Shown here: positions 42,030 to 54,317 of the stretch, piece by piece | Numbering within the stretch: position 1 is the first letter of the stretch | Layout: each line of letters starts with the position of its first letter | DNA from: Undaria pinnatifida | Taxonomy: Eukaryota > Sar > Phaeophyceae > Laminariales > Alariaceae | Direction of reading: 5' to 3' | Assembly: GCA_012845835.1 (NCBI GenBank) | Contig: JABAKD010000029.1 | Coordinates: 3,907,000 to 3,970,999 of the forward strand | DNA length: 64,000 nt | Translations under genes and position numbers: made by a program | The notes under the pieces: model-generated | Told to the model about the DNA's origin: nothing | Databases searched by the model: none | The model's input: the letters and a program-made list of their open reading frames with translations, nothing else

Positions 42030-45000
42030 TACATATACTATAAAAAATGAAAATACACTCCAGCTGTGAGATCCAAGATTTCGTCGAAACTCATCTTTGC
42101 AAGCTGTGTGTGATACTCCGATCGCGCGTATTACGAGTTGTGTGTCCTCATTAAGGATATAGGTCGGCGACCCCCCTTACAACTACAGTGTAGCTATCAG
42201 GGTCAACAGGGTGATGTTAGTCAGTCTGTGCGCGGAAACTATAAAGACCGTTTCTGAGGGGGACAAAATCTGACAGCTGTGGAGGGAAATGTATCCGTTT
42301 ATCAAGTGAATCCTGTGAGTCGAATAACCGGTGAGTGGGGGGCGGAGTTTTGAAGGACGTGGGGGCCTGGTTTTGATCAAAAGCGAGCGGGGTTGGAGGG
42401 GGGGGGGACTGGGGGAGGGTGCGGACGGGCGGGCAATTAATGCGTGGAAGCTATAAATCCTTTCAAGGGAATATATCTGACGGTTTTGGGGAAAAAAAAA
42501 AAAAAAAAAAAGTGCACCAGTTTATCATAGGGGGGGGGGTTGGGGCGGGGGTTGGGCGGGTGGGGCAGCTCAATCTGTGCGTGGAAACTATACATTATTT
42601 TGAGGGGATAAATGTGACGGTTTTGGAAAGAATGCATCAGTTTATCATGTATATCGTGGGGTAAGTCGTACAATCAGTGAGTAGAGAGACGGCGGAGTGT
42701 TCGAGGGGGTGGGGGTGGGATGGGGTTGGGGGGGTTGGGGAGGTGGGGGATGGGGGCGGGGGGGGGGGGGGGGGGTGGGGCGGGGGCGGGGCGGGGGGGG
42801 GGGGGGGGAAGGAAGGGTTTTAGGTGAGGGGTTTGTTACACGTGTGGTGCTAGGTCTAGGCGATGGTGCGGGTGGTGGGGAAGAAGGGGGCGTTCGGGGC
42901 GGGGGGGGGGGGGGGGAACCGCGGCATGGATGGCTCTAGAAAGATAATGAGGTGATATCCAGTGCGTGAAGTGTTTATTATTGTGGCGGATCTCGATATT
43001 AGGTGGGGCGTTTGAGCAAGCGAGAGCGAGAAGGGGGGGGGGGAGGGGAGGGGGGGGGGGGGGTTTTAGGAGGTTTAGGTCACAAATAATATTCAAATAC
43101 ACTCCGGCTGTGGGATCAAAGATATGTAGGGGCTTGTTATACGCGTGGTGCTAGGTCTAGGCGATCGTGCGGGTGGTTGGAAAAGAGGGGGCGTTGGAGG
43201 GGGGGTTGAGGGGGGTGGGGGGAAAGAATGAAAACTACGTCATGGATGGTCAGAAAGATAATGACGTGATATCAACTGCGTGCAGGTGTTTATTACTCTG
43301 GCCGATTTCGATTGTGAGTGGGGCGTTTGGACAAACTAGGCGGAAAGGGGGGGGCGGGGGGGATCGGGGGAGGGGGAAAGGGGGGGGGGGAAGGGGTGGG
43401 GGGTTTTTGAACAAGAGTGATCGGGGGAGGGGAGGGGGGGGGGGGGGGGCGGGGGGGCGGGACATTTCAATATGTGCGCGGAAACTATAAATCCTCAAAG
43501 GGGACAAACCTGACGATTGAAGCAATAAGACATCCCTTTATATCATCTGGCTTGTAATGTTTACTATTCTAGAAGGTTTGATGTTAGATGCAGTATGCAA
43601 CCCAGTGTTCAAGTGTAGTAAATAACGTGTTAAATCTTCATAATTTGTTGTTGTACATGGATCGAAGGCTAGAACATCATATAAAATATTTGTACCTACC
43701 AATGTTTTCTGGCATCGCTAATTATAAGAAAGAGATACGTATTGCCAAATACAACAGGCGAGGTGATGTGGTCATGCACTGTTTGTCACCACCATCATAT
43801 AGTTACCATTATTTTCTGACATGGCTAATGATACGAAAGAGATATGTATTGCCAAATACAACATGCGATGTGATGTGGCCATGCACTGTCTCCGCCATTG
43901 AGCACCAGGGGGAGAAATGCGAATCGTCAGTGTTTTTAAGGAACGCTTGGTATACACGCGCTCAATTACGTTACCTCGTTAGTCGTACTTCGCTTGGTAT
44001 AGGTTGGGAGGCGATCATGCAGACGGTATACACGAATATATCATGTGTTGTATTCCCAAATGCGTGTGTGCCTTCTTATTGTGGTGCTACTAGCAGCGAT
44101 ATCGCGATTGTCTAGAACCGGGTTACAAGGCAAAAAAAGAACGCCGTCAAACGCCAGCGGAACTCCTATCACACATAAAACAAACATCGTAAATATATGT
44201 TGCAAGACATATATAAGAAGTACACTATATATTCCACAGCTGTCTGATTTTGTCCCCCTCGAAAACGGGTTTTATAGTTTCCGCGCACAGACTGCCTAAC
44301 ATCACCCTGTTGAACGTGATAGCTACACTTAAGTTCCATGAGGAGTCGCCGACCTATATCCTTAATGAGGACACACGCCCAGTAATACGCGCGATCGGAG
44401 TATCACACACAGCTCGCAATTACGAGTTTCGACAAAATATTCGATCTCACAGCTGGGGTTGCATCTTTATTTTTGTAACATATGTTTCGATCGTCCATAA
44501 TAAACCAGGGCCACCGCACCTCTCCCGCCGCCAGAAGGGCTGCGGGCTAAGGCATGTTCCAACATAAAAATCCCCAAGTTTATCTGCCCTCCCCCAAAAC
44601 AAAGAAAAACGCGCGTGTGCACAGGTCACCCATGCTACAATACGGCATGGCTTTGCACCATTTCCTTTTCTTTTTCTGAGGCCGCCTCCTCGCCTTAAAA
44701 AGAGTGCCCTGCGCTACACGCCTCGCACCGAAGAAAAAACAAACGATTAAAAAAAAAAAAAGCTTAAAAAGCAACCCGGCGGGCGATGAACAAGTCCCCA
44801 CCCCATGACCTATATATATGTTCAACAAATTATGAAGATTTAAAACGTTATTTACTACACTTAAACACTGGGTTGCATGCTGCATCTAACATCAAACCTT
44901 CTAGAATAGTAAACATTACAAGCCAGATGATATAAAGGGATGTCTTATTGCTTCAATCGTCAGGTTTGTCCCCTTTGAGGATTTATAGTTTCCGCGCACA

Positions 45001-45674
45001 TATTGAAATGTCCCGCCCCCCGCCCCCCCCTACCCTCCCCCGATCACTCTTGGTCAAACCCCCCACCCCTTTCCCCCCCCCCCTCCCCCGATCCCTCCTC
45101 CCCCCCCCCCCCCCCCCCTTCTTCTTTTTTTTTCCGCCTAGTTTGTCCAAACGCCCCACTCACAATCGAAATCGGCCAGAGTAATAAACACCTACACGCA
45201 GTTGATATCACGTCATTATCTTTCTGACCATCCATGACGTGGTTTTCATTCTTTCCCCCCACCCCCCTCAACCCCCCCCTCCAACGCCCCCTCTTTTCCC
45301 ACCACCCGCACGATCGCATAGACCTAGCACCACGCGTATAACAAGCCCCTACATATCTTTGATCCCACAGCCGGAGTGTATTTGAATATTATTTGTGACC
45401 TAAACCTCCTAAAACCCCCCCCCCCCCCCTCCCCTCCCCCCCCCCTTCTCGCTCTCGCTTGCTCAAACGCCCCACCTAATATCGAGATCCGCCACAATAA
45501 TAAACACTTCACGCACTGGATATCACCTCATTATCTTTCGAGAGCCATCCATGCCGCTGTGTTCCTCCCCCCCTCCCGCCCCGAACGCCCCCTTCTTCCC
45601 CACCACCCGCACCATCGCCTAGATCTAGCACCACACGTATAACAAACCCCTACATCTATGCCACCTTAAGCCCT

Positions 45675-45708
<34 letters not shown>

Positions 45709-46438
45709 CCCCCCATCCCCCACCTCCCCAACCCCCCCACCCCATCCCACCCCCACCCCCTCGAACACTCCGCCCTCTCTCTACTCACTGGTTGTACGAC
45801 TTACCCCAGGATATACATGATAAACTGATGCATTCTTTCCAAAACCGTCACATTTATCCCCTCAAAATAATGTATAGTTTCCACGCACAGATTGAGCTGC
45901 CCCACCCGCCCAACCCCCGCCCCAACCCCCCCCCCTATGATAAACTGGTGCATTTTTTTTTTTTTTTTCCCAAAACCGTCAGATTTATTCCCTTGAAAGG
46001 ATTTATAGCTTCCACGCACAAATTGCCCGGTCGTCCCCCCCCCCCCCCCCCCCCCCTTCCCCCCCCCCCTCCAACCCCGCTCGCTTTTGATCAAAACCAG
46101 GCCCCCACGTCCTTCAAAACTCCGCCCTCCCCCCACCGGTTATTCGACTTACAGGATTCACTTGATAAACGGATATATTTCCCGCCACAGCTGTCAGATT
46201 TTGTCCCCCTCAGAAACGGTTTTTATAGTTTCCGCGCTCAGACTGACTAACATCATCCTGTTGACCCTGATAGCTACACTGTAGTTGTAAGGGGAGTCGC
46301 CGACCTATATCCTTAATGAGGACACACAACTCGTAATACGCGCGATCGGAGTATCACACACAGCTTGCAAAGATGAGTTTCGACAAAATCTTCGATCTCA
46401 CAGCTAGCTGGAGTGTATTCTCATTTTTTACAATATAC
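42030..46438. mobile_element. 4.4-kb palindrome of the modular foldback family
   Basis: Left arm about 42030-43655 and right arm about 44815-46438 are reverse complements, roughly 96-98% alike where I compared them. The loop is about 1.15 kb. Arms run module 1, G run, module 2, G run, module 2 again, long G run, module 3 twice, G run, then a unique end (GATTGAAGCAATAAGACATC, CTAGAAGGTTTGATGTTAG). The loop has a 100-bp tandem duplication (AAGAGATACGTATTGCCAAA) and a further inverted module 1 (44226-44460). No transposase or other long coding frame. Ends share ATAAAAAATGAAAATACACT / TAAAAAATGAGAATACACT. Foldback transposons have such long inverted arms of repeated modules (known); assignment to them is inference. 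Confidence 0.8.
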
Positions 46439-46439
46439 A

Positions 46440-47493
46440 TAGTCTAGGTATATACAAAAAAAAACATAACAAAACAAAAACGGATACGTCGGGCACTCGA
46501 AAAAAAAATTAAAAAAAAAAACTCCCCGTCGTTTAGAAGAAGAAAAAAAAAAACACAAAAACACGAAAACACCAAAAAACGGTATAGTATTGGTATTCGT
46601 AGGGGGGGATGCTATTAATATTAAGGATGATGTTGTGATGACATACCCCCCCCCCCTCCCCCCCCTTTTCCGCACTACGAATCAATCGGGTTCGACCCAC
46701 ACTCGCACCAGTGACTTCTCCACCTCACCGAGACGAAAACGCTCTTACTTGACAGGCAAAACTGTTTGGTGCGGTGCAGCAAGCGCGTCAGCTAGCCATT
46801 CCAGAGTATGCCGACTCCACACCGCAAGATTAAAACTCTATACGAAAGCCCAAGGCCGCAAGGGACAGGCGCCGGGTCGCTCTAAGCCACGGCCAAGCAA
46901 GGTTCCTAAAAGCGGGCCCCGACCGCAGCTTGAGCCAAAAAACAGCTGGCCCCCCCAAAATGCTACATATACCTGGTATAGTATATGATTGCCTCTATCG
47001 GCGAAGCACGCTGACGTCAGTTCTTAACCCTTTGCCCGGCTACCGTTCAAAAGCAATTTTGCACTACGAAAAACATTCCAAGTTAGCTGTTGGGCCCCAA
47101 CTAAACACGGGGTGCAGTTCCAACAGGATCTCTGGCGATGTCTATATCGTCCAGAGCAAGACCCTGCCGCAGTAGTCCCCACCAGGGTGAGCTATTAATA
47201 ATGGAGGATGCACCACTTTCGTTTTTTTTTTCTTCTGAGGCAGATGATCTCGACGCGCGTGCTACGATCATGCAAAAGAGGGTGTACTTTTTTTTTTCTT
47301 CTGGGATTCCTCAACTTAGAAGCTCACGGCACGTATATCTTGACCTTGAAAAAAAAAAAATTAGAGGAAAAAAAATTAAAAAGCTCTCTAACGGATGAAA
47401 AATCCCCATGCATAAGCCCTAGTTACACAACAAGAATCATGCAAAAAGAAAAAATGGCCTATTATTTATTTATTTTCCCGAAGATAGTATTAG
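46440..47493. other. Stretch with no firm gene
   Basis: A homopolymers to 46600, poly-C at 46647, then a + strand frame (46690-46988: HSRVCRLHTARLKLYTKAQG, basic, Pro-rich) with ordinary codon content but no recognised domain. One CGTCCAGA unit near 47143. Confidence 0.4.
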
Positions 47494-48112
47494 GCCCCGT
47501 CACCCAGAAAACATTTTCGCCAAAAAAACGGTATACCTTTATCGTAGCACGCCTCAGCAAATGAAAGCCCGTTTTGGGCACAAAATTACTTGAAATGGCG
47601 CATTTCCGACGATAGTATTAGTAGGTTAAGGAGCCCCGTCACTCAGAAAAAAAATCGCCAAAAAACGGTATACCTCGATCGTAGCACGTCTTAAACAACT
47701 GGAAACCCGTTTTGGGCACAAAATTACTTGAAATGGTGCATTTCCGACGATAACATTAGTAGCTTAAGGAGCCCCGTTACTCAGAAAACATTTTCGCCAA
47801 AAAATGGTATACCTCTATCGTAGCACGCCTCAACCAATGGAAACCCGTTTTGGGCACAAAATTACTTGAAATGGTGCATTTCCGACGATAGTAAAAGTAG
47901 GTCAAGGAGCCCCGTCACTCCAAAAATATTTTCGCCAAAAACGGTATACCTCTATCGTAGCACATCTCAACATATGGAAACCCGTTTTGGGCACAAAATT
48001 ACTTGAAATGGCGAATTTCCGACGATAGCATTAGTAGGTTAAGGAGCCCCGTCACGCACAAAAAGTTTTTCGCCAAAAAACGGTATACCTCGATCGTAGC
48101 ACGCGTCAAATG
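47494..48112 (+). repeat. 138-bp satellite array, four and a half units
   Basis: Units start near 47494, 47633, 47771, 47909 and 48045 with GCCCCGTCACTCAGAAAA, then TTCGCCAAAAAACGGTATAC, CTCGATCGTAGCACG, GGAAACCCGTTTTGGGCACA, AAATTACTTGAAATGG, TTCCGACGATAG. Single worn units are scattered through the window. Confidence 0.95.
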
Positions 48113-48260
48113 ATGCCGCACTTGAAGACCCTCTCCATACAAAATACCTCGTCCATTTTGTTTATGGGTTCAAGACCCTAAAACACGAAAAGTCAATCCC
48201 ACACGATCGAACAACACCCATGTACATGTATGGCCTGACAAACGGCCCAAGAACAACACC

Positions 48261-48292
<32 letters not shown>

Positions 48293-48419
48293 AAGACAAA
48301 TTGCATGCGATACACAAGACCCAACATTTTTTTCCGAAACCATTTTTTCTTACTTCGTATTAAGGAAGAGCGTCGAGTCGTTCAAAAAAACAAAAAACAC
48401 ACACACAGACACGAACAAA

Positions 48420-49215
48420 AAAAGTGCTGCAGCAGTGGGGGGTCCCTCTGTGAGGCAGTGAGGTGTGCTATAGAGAGCAACATGACCGCCTCATTGTGGA
48501 GGAAGCCGCAGCCTTACTCAGGTTAAGAGCGCCATTCCCAAGACGCACCAAACGATTTTGACCGCATTATACCGGGATACCCGCCTTATATCGGGATACC
48601 GCCTTGTTATGGGAAGCCGCCTTATTCAATCCAGGTTATGAGCGCAATTTCTCACACGCGCCAAGCGACTTTGACCGCCTTATATAGGGATACCCGCTTT
48701 ATTCAGACCGCCTTATCAGGGGACCTCCAATGCTGTACCCCTCGCCTAGCACACCCGTGATCTCCATCGGCCATGAACCAGAGCCGCCGCAACTCAGACC
48801 GCTTTGTCGGGGGAAGCCGCCTTATTCAAGTTAAGAGCGCCATTCCCCAGACGCACCGAACGATTTTGACCGCATTATACCGGGATACCCGCCTTATATC
48901 GGGATACCGCCTTCTCATGGGAAGCCGCCTTATTCAATCCAGGTTATGAGTGCAATTCCACAGACGCGCCAAGCGACTCTGACCGCCTTATACAGGGATA
49001 TCGCCTTATTCAGACCGCCTTATCTGGGGGAAGCCGCCTTAATTCAATCCAGGTCATGAGCGCAATTCCTCAGACGCGCCAATCGACTTTGACCGCCTTA
49101 CACAGGGACCCCCGCCTTATTAAAACCGCCTTATCGGGGGACCCCCACTGCTCTACCCCTCTCCTAGCACACCCCCGTGATCTCCATCGGCCATGAACCA
49201 GAGCCGCCGCAACTT
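48420..49215 (+). repeat. Higher-order tandem repeat, two ~330-bp units
   Basis: Each unit runs AAGAGCGCCATTCCC(C)AGACGC, ACGATTTTGACCGCATTATA, CCGCCTTATATCGGGATACC, CAATCCAGGTTATGAG, CTAGCACACCC-GTGATCTCC, CATGAACCAGAGCCGCCGCA. Smaller CCGCCTTAT sub-repeats lie inside. Confidence 0.85.
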
Positions 49216-50850
49216 CATCGTCCCTAGACCGGTGCCAATCGGACACTGCTGTGATCACGGGCGATGTCACGCTCCCACAAGAACCGGGCAGGGCGAAAAC
49301 TAGCCCAAAAAGAAGCCACAGCACCTCCTCCTGCCAAACGGGTAAGCAACAACGACCATGTACCTCGATCGTTTCCGAATCAGAGAAATATCGCAGCTCT
49401 TGCGCATTAGAGTTGTGTTGGTCAACCCGTGTACTGTTGTGATGCAGAATACGTTCCCAGACAATTTGCACCAGCAAGGCGTCCCTCTCAGAAGAGGGCG
49501 CGGTGCACACCACTAGGGGTTAAATAAAATGGCGATAATCATAATTCGATCGTCCAGGATCGGGCATGAAAAAAAAATGTCACACGAACGCCACCGCAAC
49601 TCCCACCAGAGACGGTAACAAATGCAGTAGTGGTGATATCGCGACATCTCGATTGTCCAGAACCAGAACAAGCCGCCGCAACGACCAGCAGACGGTAAAT
49701 GAAATGGCGATACACCGCATTTGACCAGAACCGGACGGGGCAAAAAGTCCAACTAAAGCCACCGCAACTCCCACCAGAGTTATGTTTCACTATTACATGT
49801 CACACTCAATCCAAGTAGTGTGTACAGTTCCGGATAGGTTCATGTCGAAATATCGATCGCTCATAATAGCCAGAGCCACTACACCTCCCCCCACCAGAGG
49901 AGCTAATTAAACAATTGATAGAGCACCTTGGTACAATTTATGACGGTATCGCATCAGCCCAGAACCGGACAGGGCAACAACGCCACATACAACAACTGCA
50001 ACTCCCACCAGACAACCCCTTTCACTACCTCATTAAAAAAAAGTTCTCCCAGCCAAAATCCAAGTAATTTCGTTACCAAAAATGCGCGTGCGGTGTTCCA
50101 AAGGGGGAAAATGGCGTTATCTCGATCGTCAATGAACCAGAGCCGCGGCAACCCCACCGCCAGAAGGATTAAATAGTACAATAAATGTCGATACCGCATT
50201 CGTCCAGACCCCGAGCAAGGCCCAAAAAAACGCCCATCAACAGCTGCCAATGCAACTCCCACCAGACCCCTGTTTTTTTTACTGCTGTACAAATGATCCC
50301 GCTCACTAAATCCAAGTAGTTTCTCGCCAAAAACTTGTGTGCAGTTTTTGAAGGGAGGAAACGTCTATATAACGATCGAGTAAAAAAAGCGGACATGGCG
50401 AAAACGCCTACCATATCACCGCAACTACCACCAAACAACCCCTTTAACCACTACGTAAAATTTATATGATACTAAATCCAAGTAGTTTTGTCCCCCCAAA
50501 AGCAGGTGAGTTCCAGAGGAGTCGATGGCGATGGGGTAATGTCGAAAATTCGATCGTAAAAAAAACGGACGCAGCAAAAACGCCCACCAAAAGCCCCTGC
50601 AACTCCCACCAGACAATCCCTTTGACCACTGTAAAATTTATCCCACAGTAATTCCAAGTAGTTTTGTCCCAACAGCCCGCGTGTGCAGTTCCAGCGGAGT
50701 CAATTGTGATATCTCAATACTCCAGAACAAGGCCGGGCGCAGCCCCCATCAGTGGGAGTTAAGGTCGATATCGCGCTCGTTCATAACCGGACAGGGCGAA
50801 AACGCCAACCAAAGCCACCGCCACTCCCGCCACTAGCCCTCTCCATGGAA
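49216..50850 (+). repeat. Degenerate CGTCCAGAACCGG array
   Basis: About eight loose units of 130-230 bp: ATCGATCGTCCAGAACCGGA, CAGGGCAAAAACGCCAAC, AGCCACCGCAACTCCCACCA, often followed by AATCCAAGTAGTTTTGTCCC and a GTGTGCAGTTCCA block. Both-strand frames follow the repeat. Confidence 0.8.
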
Positions 50851-51303
50851 GACTGGCCTTCCTGTGGAAAAGAGAAAAGAGAAACAAAAAAAAGCATCCG
50901 GGATAGGAGACACAAAAAAACGGTTACATCGTGCGAAAAACACATACCTGTACGGCAAAGCACAGCCGACGGTACACGACCAAAAGAGAGAACAAACAAC
51001 ACTACGCTTGCAAGGTGGCCGCTATGCATACACTTGCAACGTGATTGCTATGGTAACACATACAGTAGTATTCATTGCCAGGTTTGCCATACTAAGGAGG
51101 TCCTCTTTCCGGTCTCCAAGGGCATTTCCACATCAACCCCCCCGCCCCCCCCCCCGCCCCCCCCCGCCCCGCCAAGGAGGAAGTAGATAATACAACCCTA
51201 TCTTCTCAAACATGCTATGATAATATGGGACGCGCGGTGTTCCAAGAACTAGGTTGCCCTTGGAGTGTGATGTTTGGCGGTTTCACTGCTATCACGAAAT
51301 ATA
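50851..51303. other. Stretch with no supported gene
   Basis: Poly-C/G-type run at 51138-51170; otherwise plain. Confidence 0.5.
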
Positions 51304-51621
51304 GGTCGCCCCGGTGGCGTATCAGGTTATCCTCGAGCCTGGTATAGGTCAGTTTCTGGAGTTCGAATCCCCCCGAGTGCATACTCGTAAAAATTCGTGG
51401 GGACTTTTTCTTGCGCACAAATTGACTTGCGGAAAGCGCGAGAGCGTGAGTTTGCAACACTCGATGAAAAATCGACGAGCACCAGTGGGATTGCTGAACC
51501 CTACGCGCGATAAAAATTGAAGGCAAGAACCGGGGGGGGGGATGAAGGGACGACACCTGTGACCACGGCTTGTCCAGAAGCTGAAAACTAAACGTGTGCG
51601 AAAAAAAAAAAAAAAAAAAAA
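51304..51621 (+). mobile_element. tRNA-derived SINE, family A, best copy
   Basis: GGTCGCCCCGGTGGCGTATC, GAGTTCGAATCCCCCCGAG, TGCGCACAAATTGACTTGCG, GCGCGAGAGCGTGAG, CGACACCTGTGACCACGG, then a pure A tail of about 20. The clean A tail suggests a young insertion. Confidence 0.9.
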
Positions 51622-52182
51622 GCCTTGTACGATACAAGTATCAAGGTATACCCTTTTTGGGCTGAAAACACGTATCAAGGTGTACCATTTTTTGGCTAAA
51701 ACAACTCACCTTAACCCAACATCGTCGAATTTTTTTCTTGTTCCTTCTTGTACTGCAAGACATGAATGTTTTGGTCATCGGGTTGCACTTTTTAGGTTAC
51801 TCGCGGACACAAGAAAAAAAAAAAAAATGGGTGGGGCTCTCCTCTCCTCAAGCAACAAGGCCCGGAAGAAAGACGGTGCCTCTTCACCGTACCTTGTGCC
51901 ATTTTCCTACCCAACCCTTTTACCCGACCAACAATCCTAACATCAACCATGTTTTTTTTTTTCCTTCTTTTTCCGGTGGAGTACAGACAAAAAGCTGGTT
52001 GCGCATACATCGGAAACACCCCACCAATATCAGTCAACGCGGCAATGCTTCTTGGGTGGGGTCCGAAAACGATACCAGGCACAAACTTGCCGCGTCCGCC
52101 TCGATCTCGTTCCGATGCTCCCGTCGTACGTTCTCGTTCCGATGCTCCCGTCGTACGTTCTCAGCGTCAAAAGAACAACATA
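51622..52182. other. Stretch with no firm gene
   Basis: Starts with worn 138-bp-monomer pieces (CAAGGTATACC, 51650-51720). Contains a 31-bp direct duplication (TCGTTCCGATGCTCCCGTCG, 52107-52166). Confidence 0.5.
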
Positions 52183-52487
52183 TCATACCAGGCAGCAACT
52201 TCTCGTGCCAGGCATAAAAGTATTACTACGCGAATCCCACGTCGGATGGAGCCGTACCGGTATTGTTAAGGTATCTTGCCATCCATCCGAGTCCACGAAA
52301 CACAAGCCAGGCAGGCCGCACTCGTCGGGCTGCGTTGCGGGGTCCAACAATGAAGACCACACATGGCAGTACAAGAACCAACACGACGTGCGTACATTTC
52401 AAATAAACATCGGTAAGAATCACGACGCCAGCACGAACAAAATATTACCAAAAGCAAAAAGGCAAGGGCAGTCGTCGAAGCGGCGGC

Positions 52488-52525
<38 letters not shown>

Positions 52526-52790
52526 CACCGGCAGCAGCACCAGCAGTAGCACCGGCAGCAGCACCGGCAGCAGCACCGGCAGCAGCACCAGCAGTAGCAC
52601 CGGCAGCAGCACCAGCAGCAGACCCCGGGTCCTCAAGGATCGCAGCCCCTGCTGACTGATCCACCGCCCCAGTTGTGGGCTTGCTGCCGGAGGCGGTTAA
52701 GGTAGGCTGCTTGACAGGGCCGAAGACTGCGTAGCTAGCTCGCTCGTTGGGGTGGAAGCAGAAGCCATCGGGTTAGAGCTGTCGGGTCGA
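52183..52790 (-). CDS. Candidate exon(s) with an Ala/Gly-rich repeat; possibly a downstream part of gene D
   Basis: Minus strand. A frame from about 52760 reads DGFCFHPNERASYAVFG, then PTLTASGSKPTTGAVDQS, then an Ala/Gly tract from a CTG/CCG triplet array (52487-52640). A second piece after the acceptor-like CAACGCAG (near 52336) reads PDECGLPGLCFVDSDG and WQDTLTIPVRLHPTWDS, ending CCLV and stop at 52183. Both read like protein rather than noise, but the splice joining them is not clear and no family is recognised. Gene D ends an exon at 54318 on the same strand, so these could be its later exons. Confidence 0.3.
52487..52640 (+). repeat. (CAG/CGG)n triplet array
   Basis: CAG run (about 52492-52522), then CAGCACCGGCAGCAGCACC units. 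It encodes Ala/Gly on the minus strand if the candidate gene is real. Confidence 0.9.
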
Positions 52791-53083
52791 CCCGGGTCTA
52801 GCGCTACGGACACGGCTGAGTGCTGATGTGTGGGTTGCGCTCTTTCTCATCTTTCGCGCGAACACCACAAATTGCCGCAAAAAAATACAGGTAAACAAAA
52901 CAGAGAGCACGACATCCTGGGAAACGTACGAGGGACCAAGGACCAACCAACCGACCAAGGTATATATCCCAAGACATGTTTTCACCCGTGACTGTTCGAC
53001 TTAGATCCGTGAGATACATCACGGGTCCAGTGGACCCGATCCGCATGAAACCCGCACATCACGGGTCACTCGGAGTGTGGCGG

Positions 53084-53290
53084 GTCGGGTCGGGTCGGGT
53101 CGGGTCGGGTCGGGTCGGGTCGGGTGGGGTCGGGTCGAGAGGTATTGAAACCTCGCGGGTCGGGTTGGGTCCGGTCAGGGGGTTTCAAAATCTCGCGGGT
53201 CGGGTCGGGTCAAGGCGTCTCAAAATTTCCGCTGGCCGGGACCGACCCGACCCGACCCGACCGATGAGGTTTGACCCGACCCGTGAAGAG
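53084..53290 (+). repeat. (GGGTC)n minisatellite, copy 2
   Basis: Nine GGGTC units, then TCAAAATCTCGCGGGTCGGG repeats and inverted CCCGACCCGACC, ending GACCCGACCCGTGA. Same word set as 13670-13855. Confidence 0.85.
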
Positions 53291-53479
53291 CCCTAATATC
53301 AAGTGTTTTTCGGGTAGGGTACATGAAAAAAAAGCTGGTACATCGCAAACAGCCAAATATCAAGTATGTTTTTCGTGTGTGGGGGGTACAGAAAAAAAAG
53401 GATAAATCGCATGGCAAACACCCTAACGTCCAACGTGTTTTTTTGGGTGGGCTACAGACCTCCTCTGTTTTGGAGCCTC

Positions 53480-54240
53480 AGCAAAGTACGAGGTCGGTCG
53501 GGGGGGTAAGTACCAAAGCATACCGAGGGCGTTTTCTTTTAGGAAAATACTCTACCGAAGCTATCGGTAAAGTTCGGTACGGCATACCGGTACCTGACAC
53601 TTCTGTAAGTTCAGTACGGCCGCAACGCCGGTACCGAAACTTCCACAAGTTCGGCACGTCCACCAAAAATACCCTCGGTAGGGTACGTACTAGAGTATAC
53701 CAGGGGCATTTTCCTCGGCAAACACCCTCCCGCAATCTGCGGTATGGTTCGGTACAGCCTCAATACCGATACCCTACTCTTCGGCAAAACCGGTACGACT
53801 TCAATACCGTTACCCGACACTTCCGTAAATTCAGCACGCCCACCAAAAATGCCCTCGGTACCAGTGTACCCGGTACCAGTGCACCCTACCGAACATACCG
53901 GTTTAATACTCCCTGCCTCTAGTCAAGGGTATGTTCGGAAGTGTACGTAGCAGAGTATACCGGCGGTATTTTTCTCGGTCAATACCCTATTACGGGGGAC
54001 CCTAGTAAATAGGACCTAGGGTGGACACAAAAACCTATATATTCATCTATTTTTGATAACAATATTTGGTCCTATTTAATATCGTCCTCCGTAGTACCAC
54101 ACTCTAGGATATGGTTCGGTACGACCACAGTATCGATACCTGACACTTCGGTAACTTCGGCAATACCTCAACACCGGTACCCGACAGTTCGGAAAAATCG
54201 GTAGGCCCCAAAAAAAAAGGCCCTCGGTACCGGTATATCC
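53480..54240 (+). repeat. Degenerate GGTACCG / TTCGGTACGGC tandem repeat
   Basis: Three or four units of about 180-230 bp with CACTTCCGTAAGTTCAGTAC, CACCAAAAATACCCTCGGTA and AGAGTATACCGGGGGCATTTT or close forms. Interrupted by a family 3 element at 53988. It is probably intron or spacer downstream of the gene D exon. Confidence 0.75.
53988..54096 (+). mobile_element. MITE-like element, family 3, inserted in a tandem repeat
   Basis: CTATTACGGGGGACCCTAGT ... TATCGTCCTCCGTAGTA. Flanked on both sides by the GGTACCG repeat, so the insertion postdates that array. Confidence 0.8.
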
Positions 54241-54317
54241 TACTACCTTACCTAAGAAAACCCTGGAAAAAACCGACGTAACCCGGCCGTCGCAGAGCTT
54301 CCCGACCCGACTCTCAC

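Noticed and set aside
43588-44115. 175-residue frame in the palindrome loop
   Set aside because: The homologous sequence at 38.6-39.0 kb carries frame-changing length differences, and the frame spans a tandem duplication.
42030-46438. Palindrome as a pure assembly or library artefact
   Set aside because: The arms differ by scattered substitutions and indels, and related modules in the same order occur outside it. Read-level proof is still lacking.
46590-46988. Basic 132-residue frame (HSRVCRLHTARLKLYTKAQG)
   Set aside because: Ordinary composition, but no start context, splice signals, domain or paralogue.
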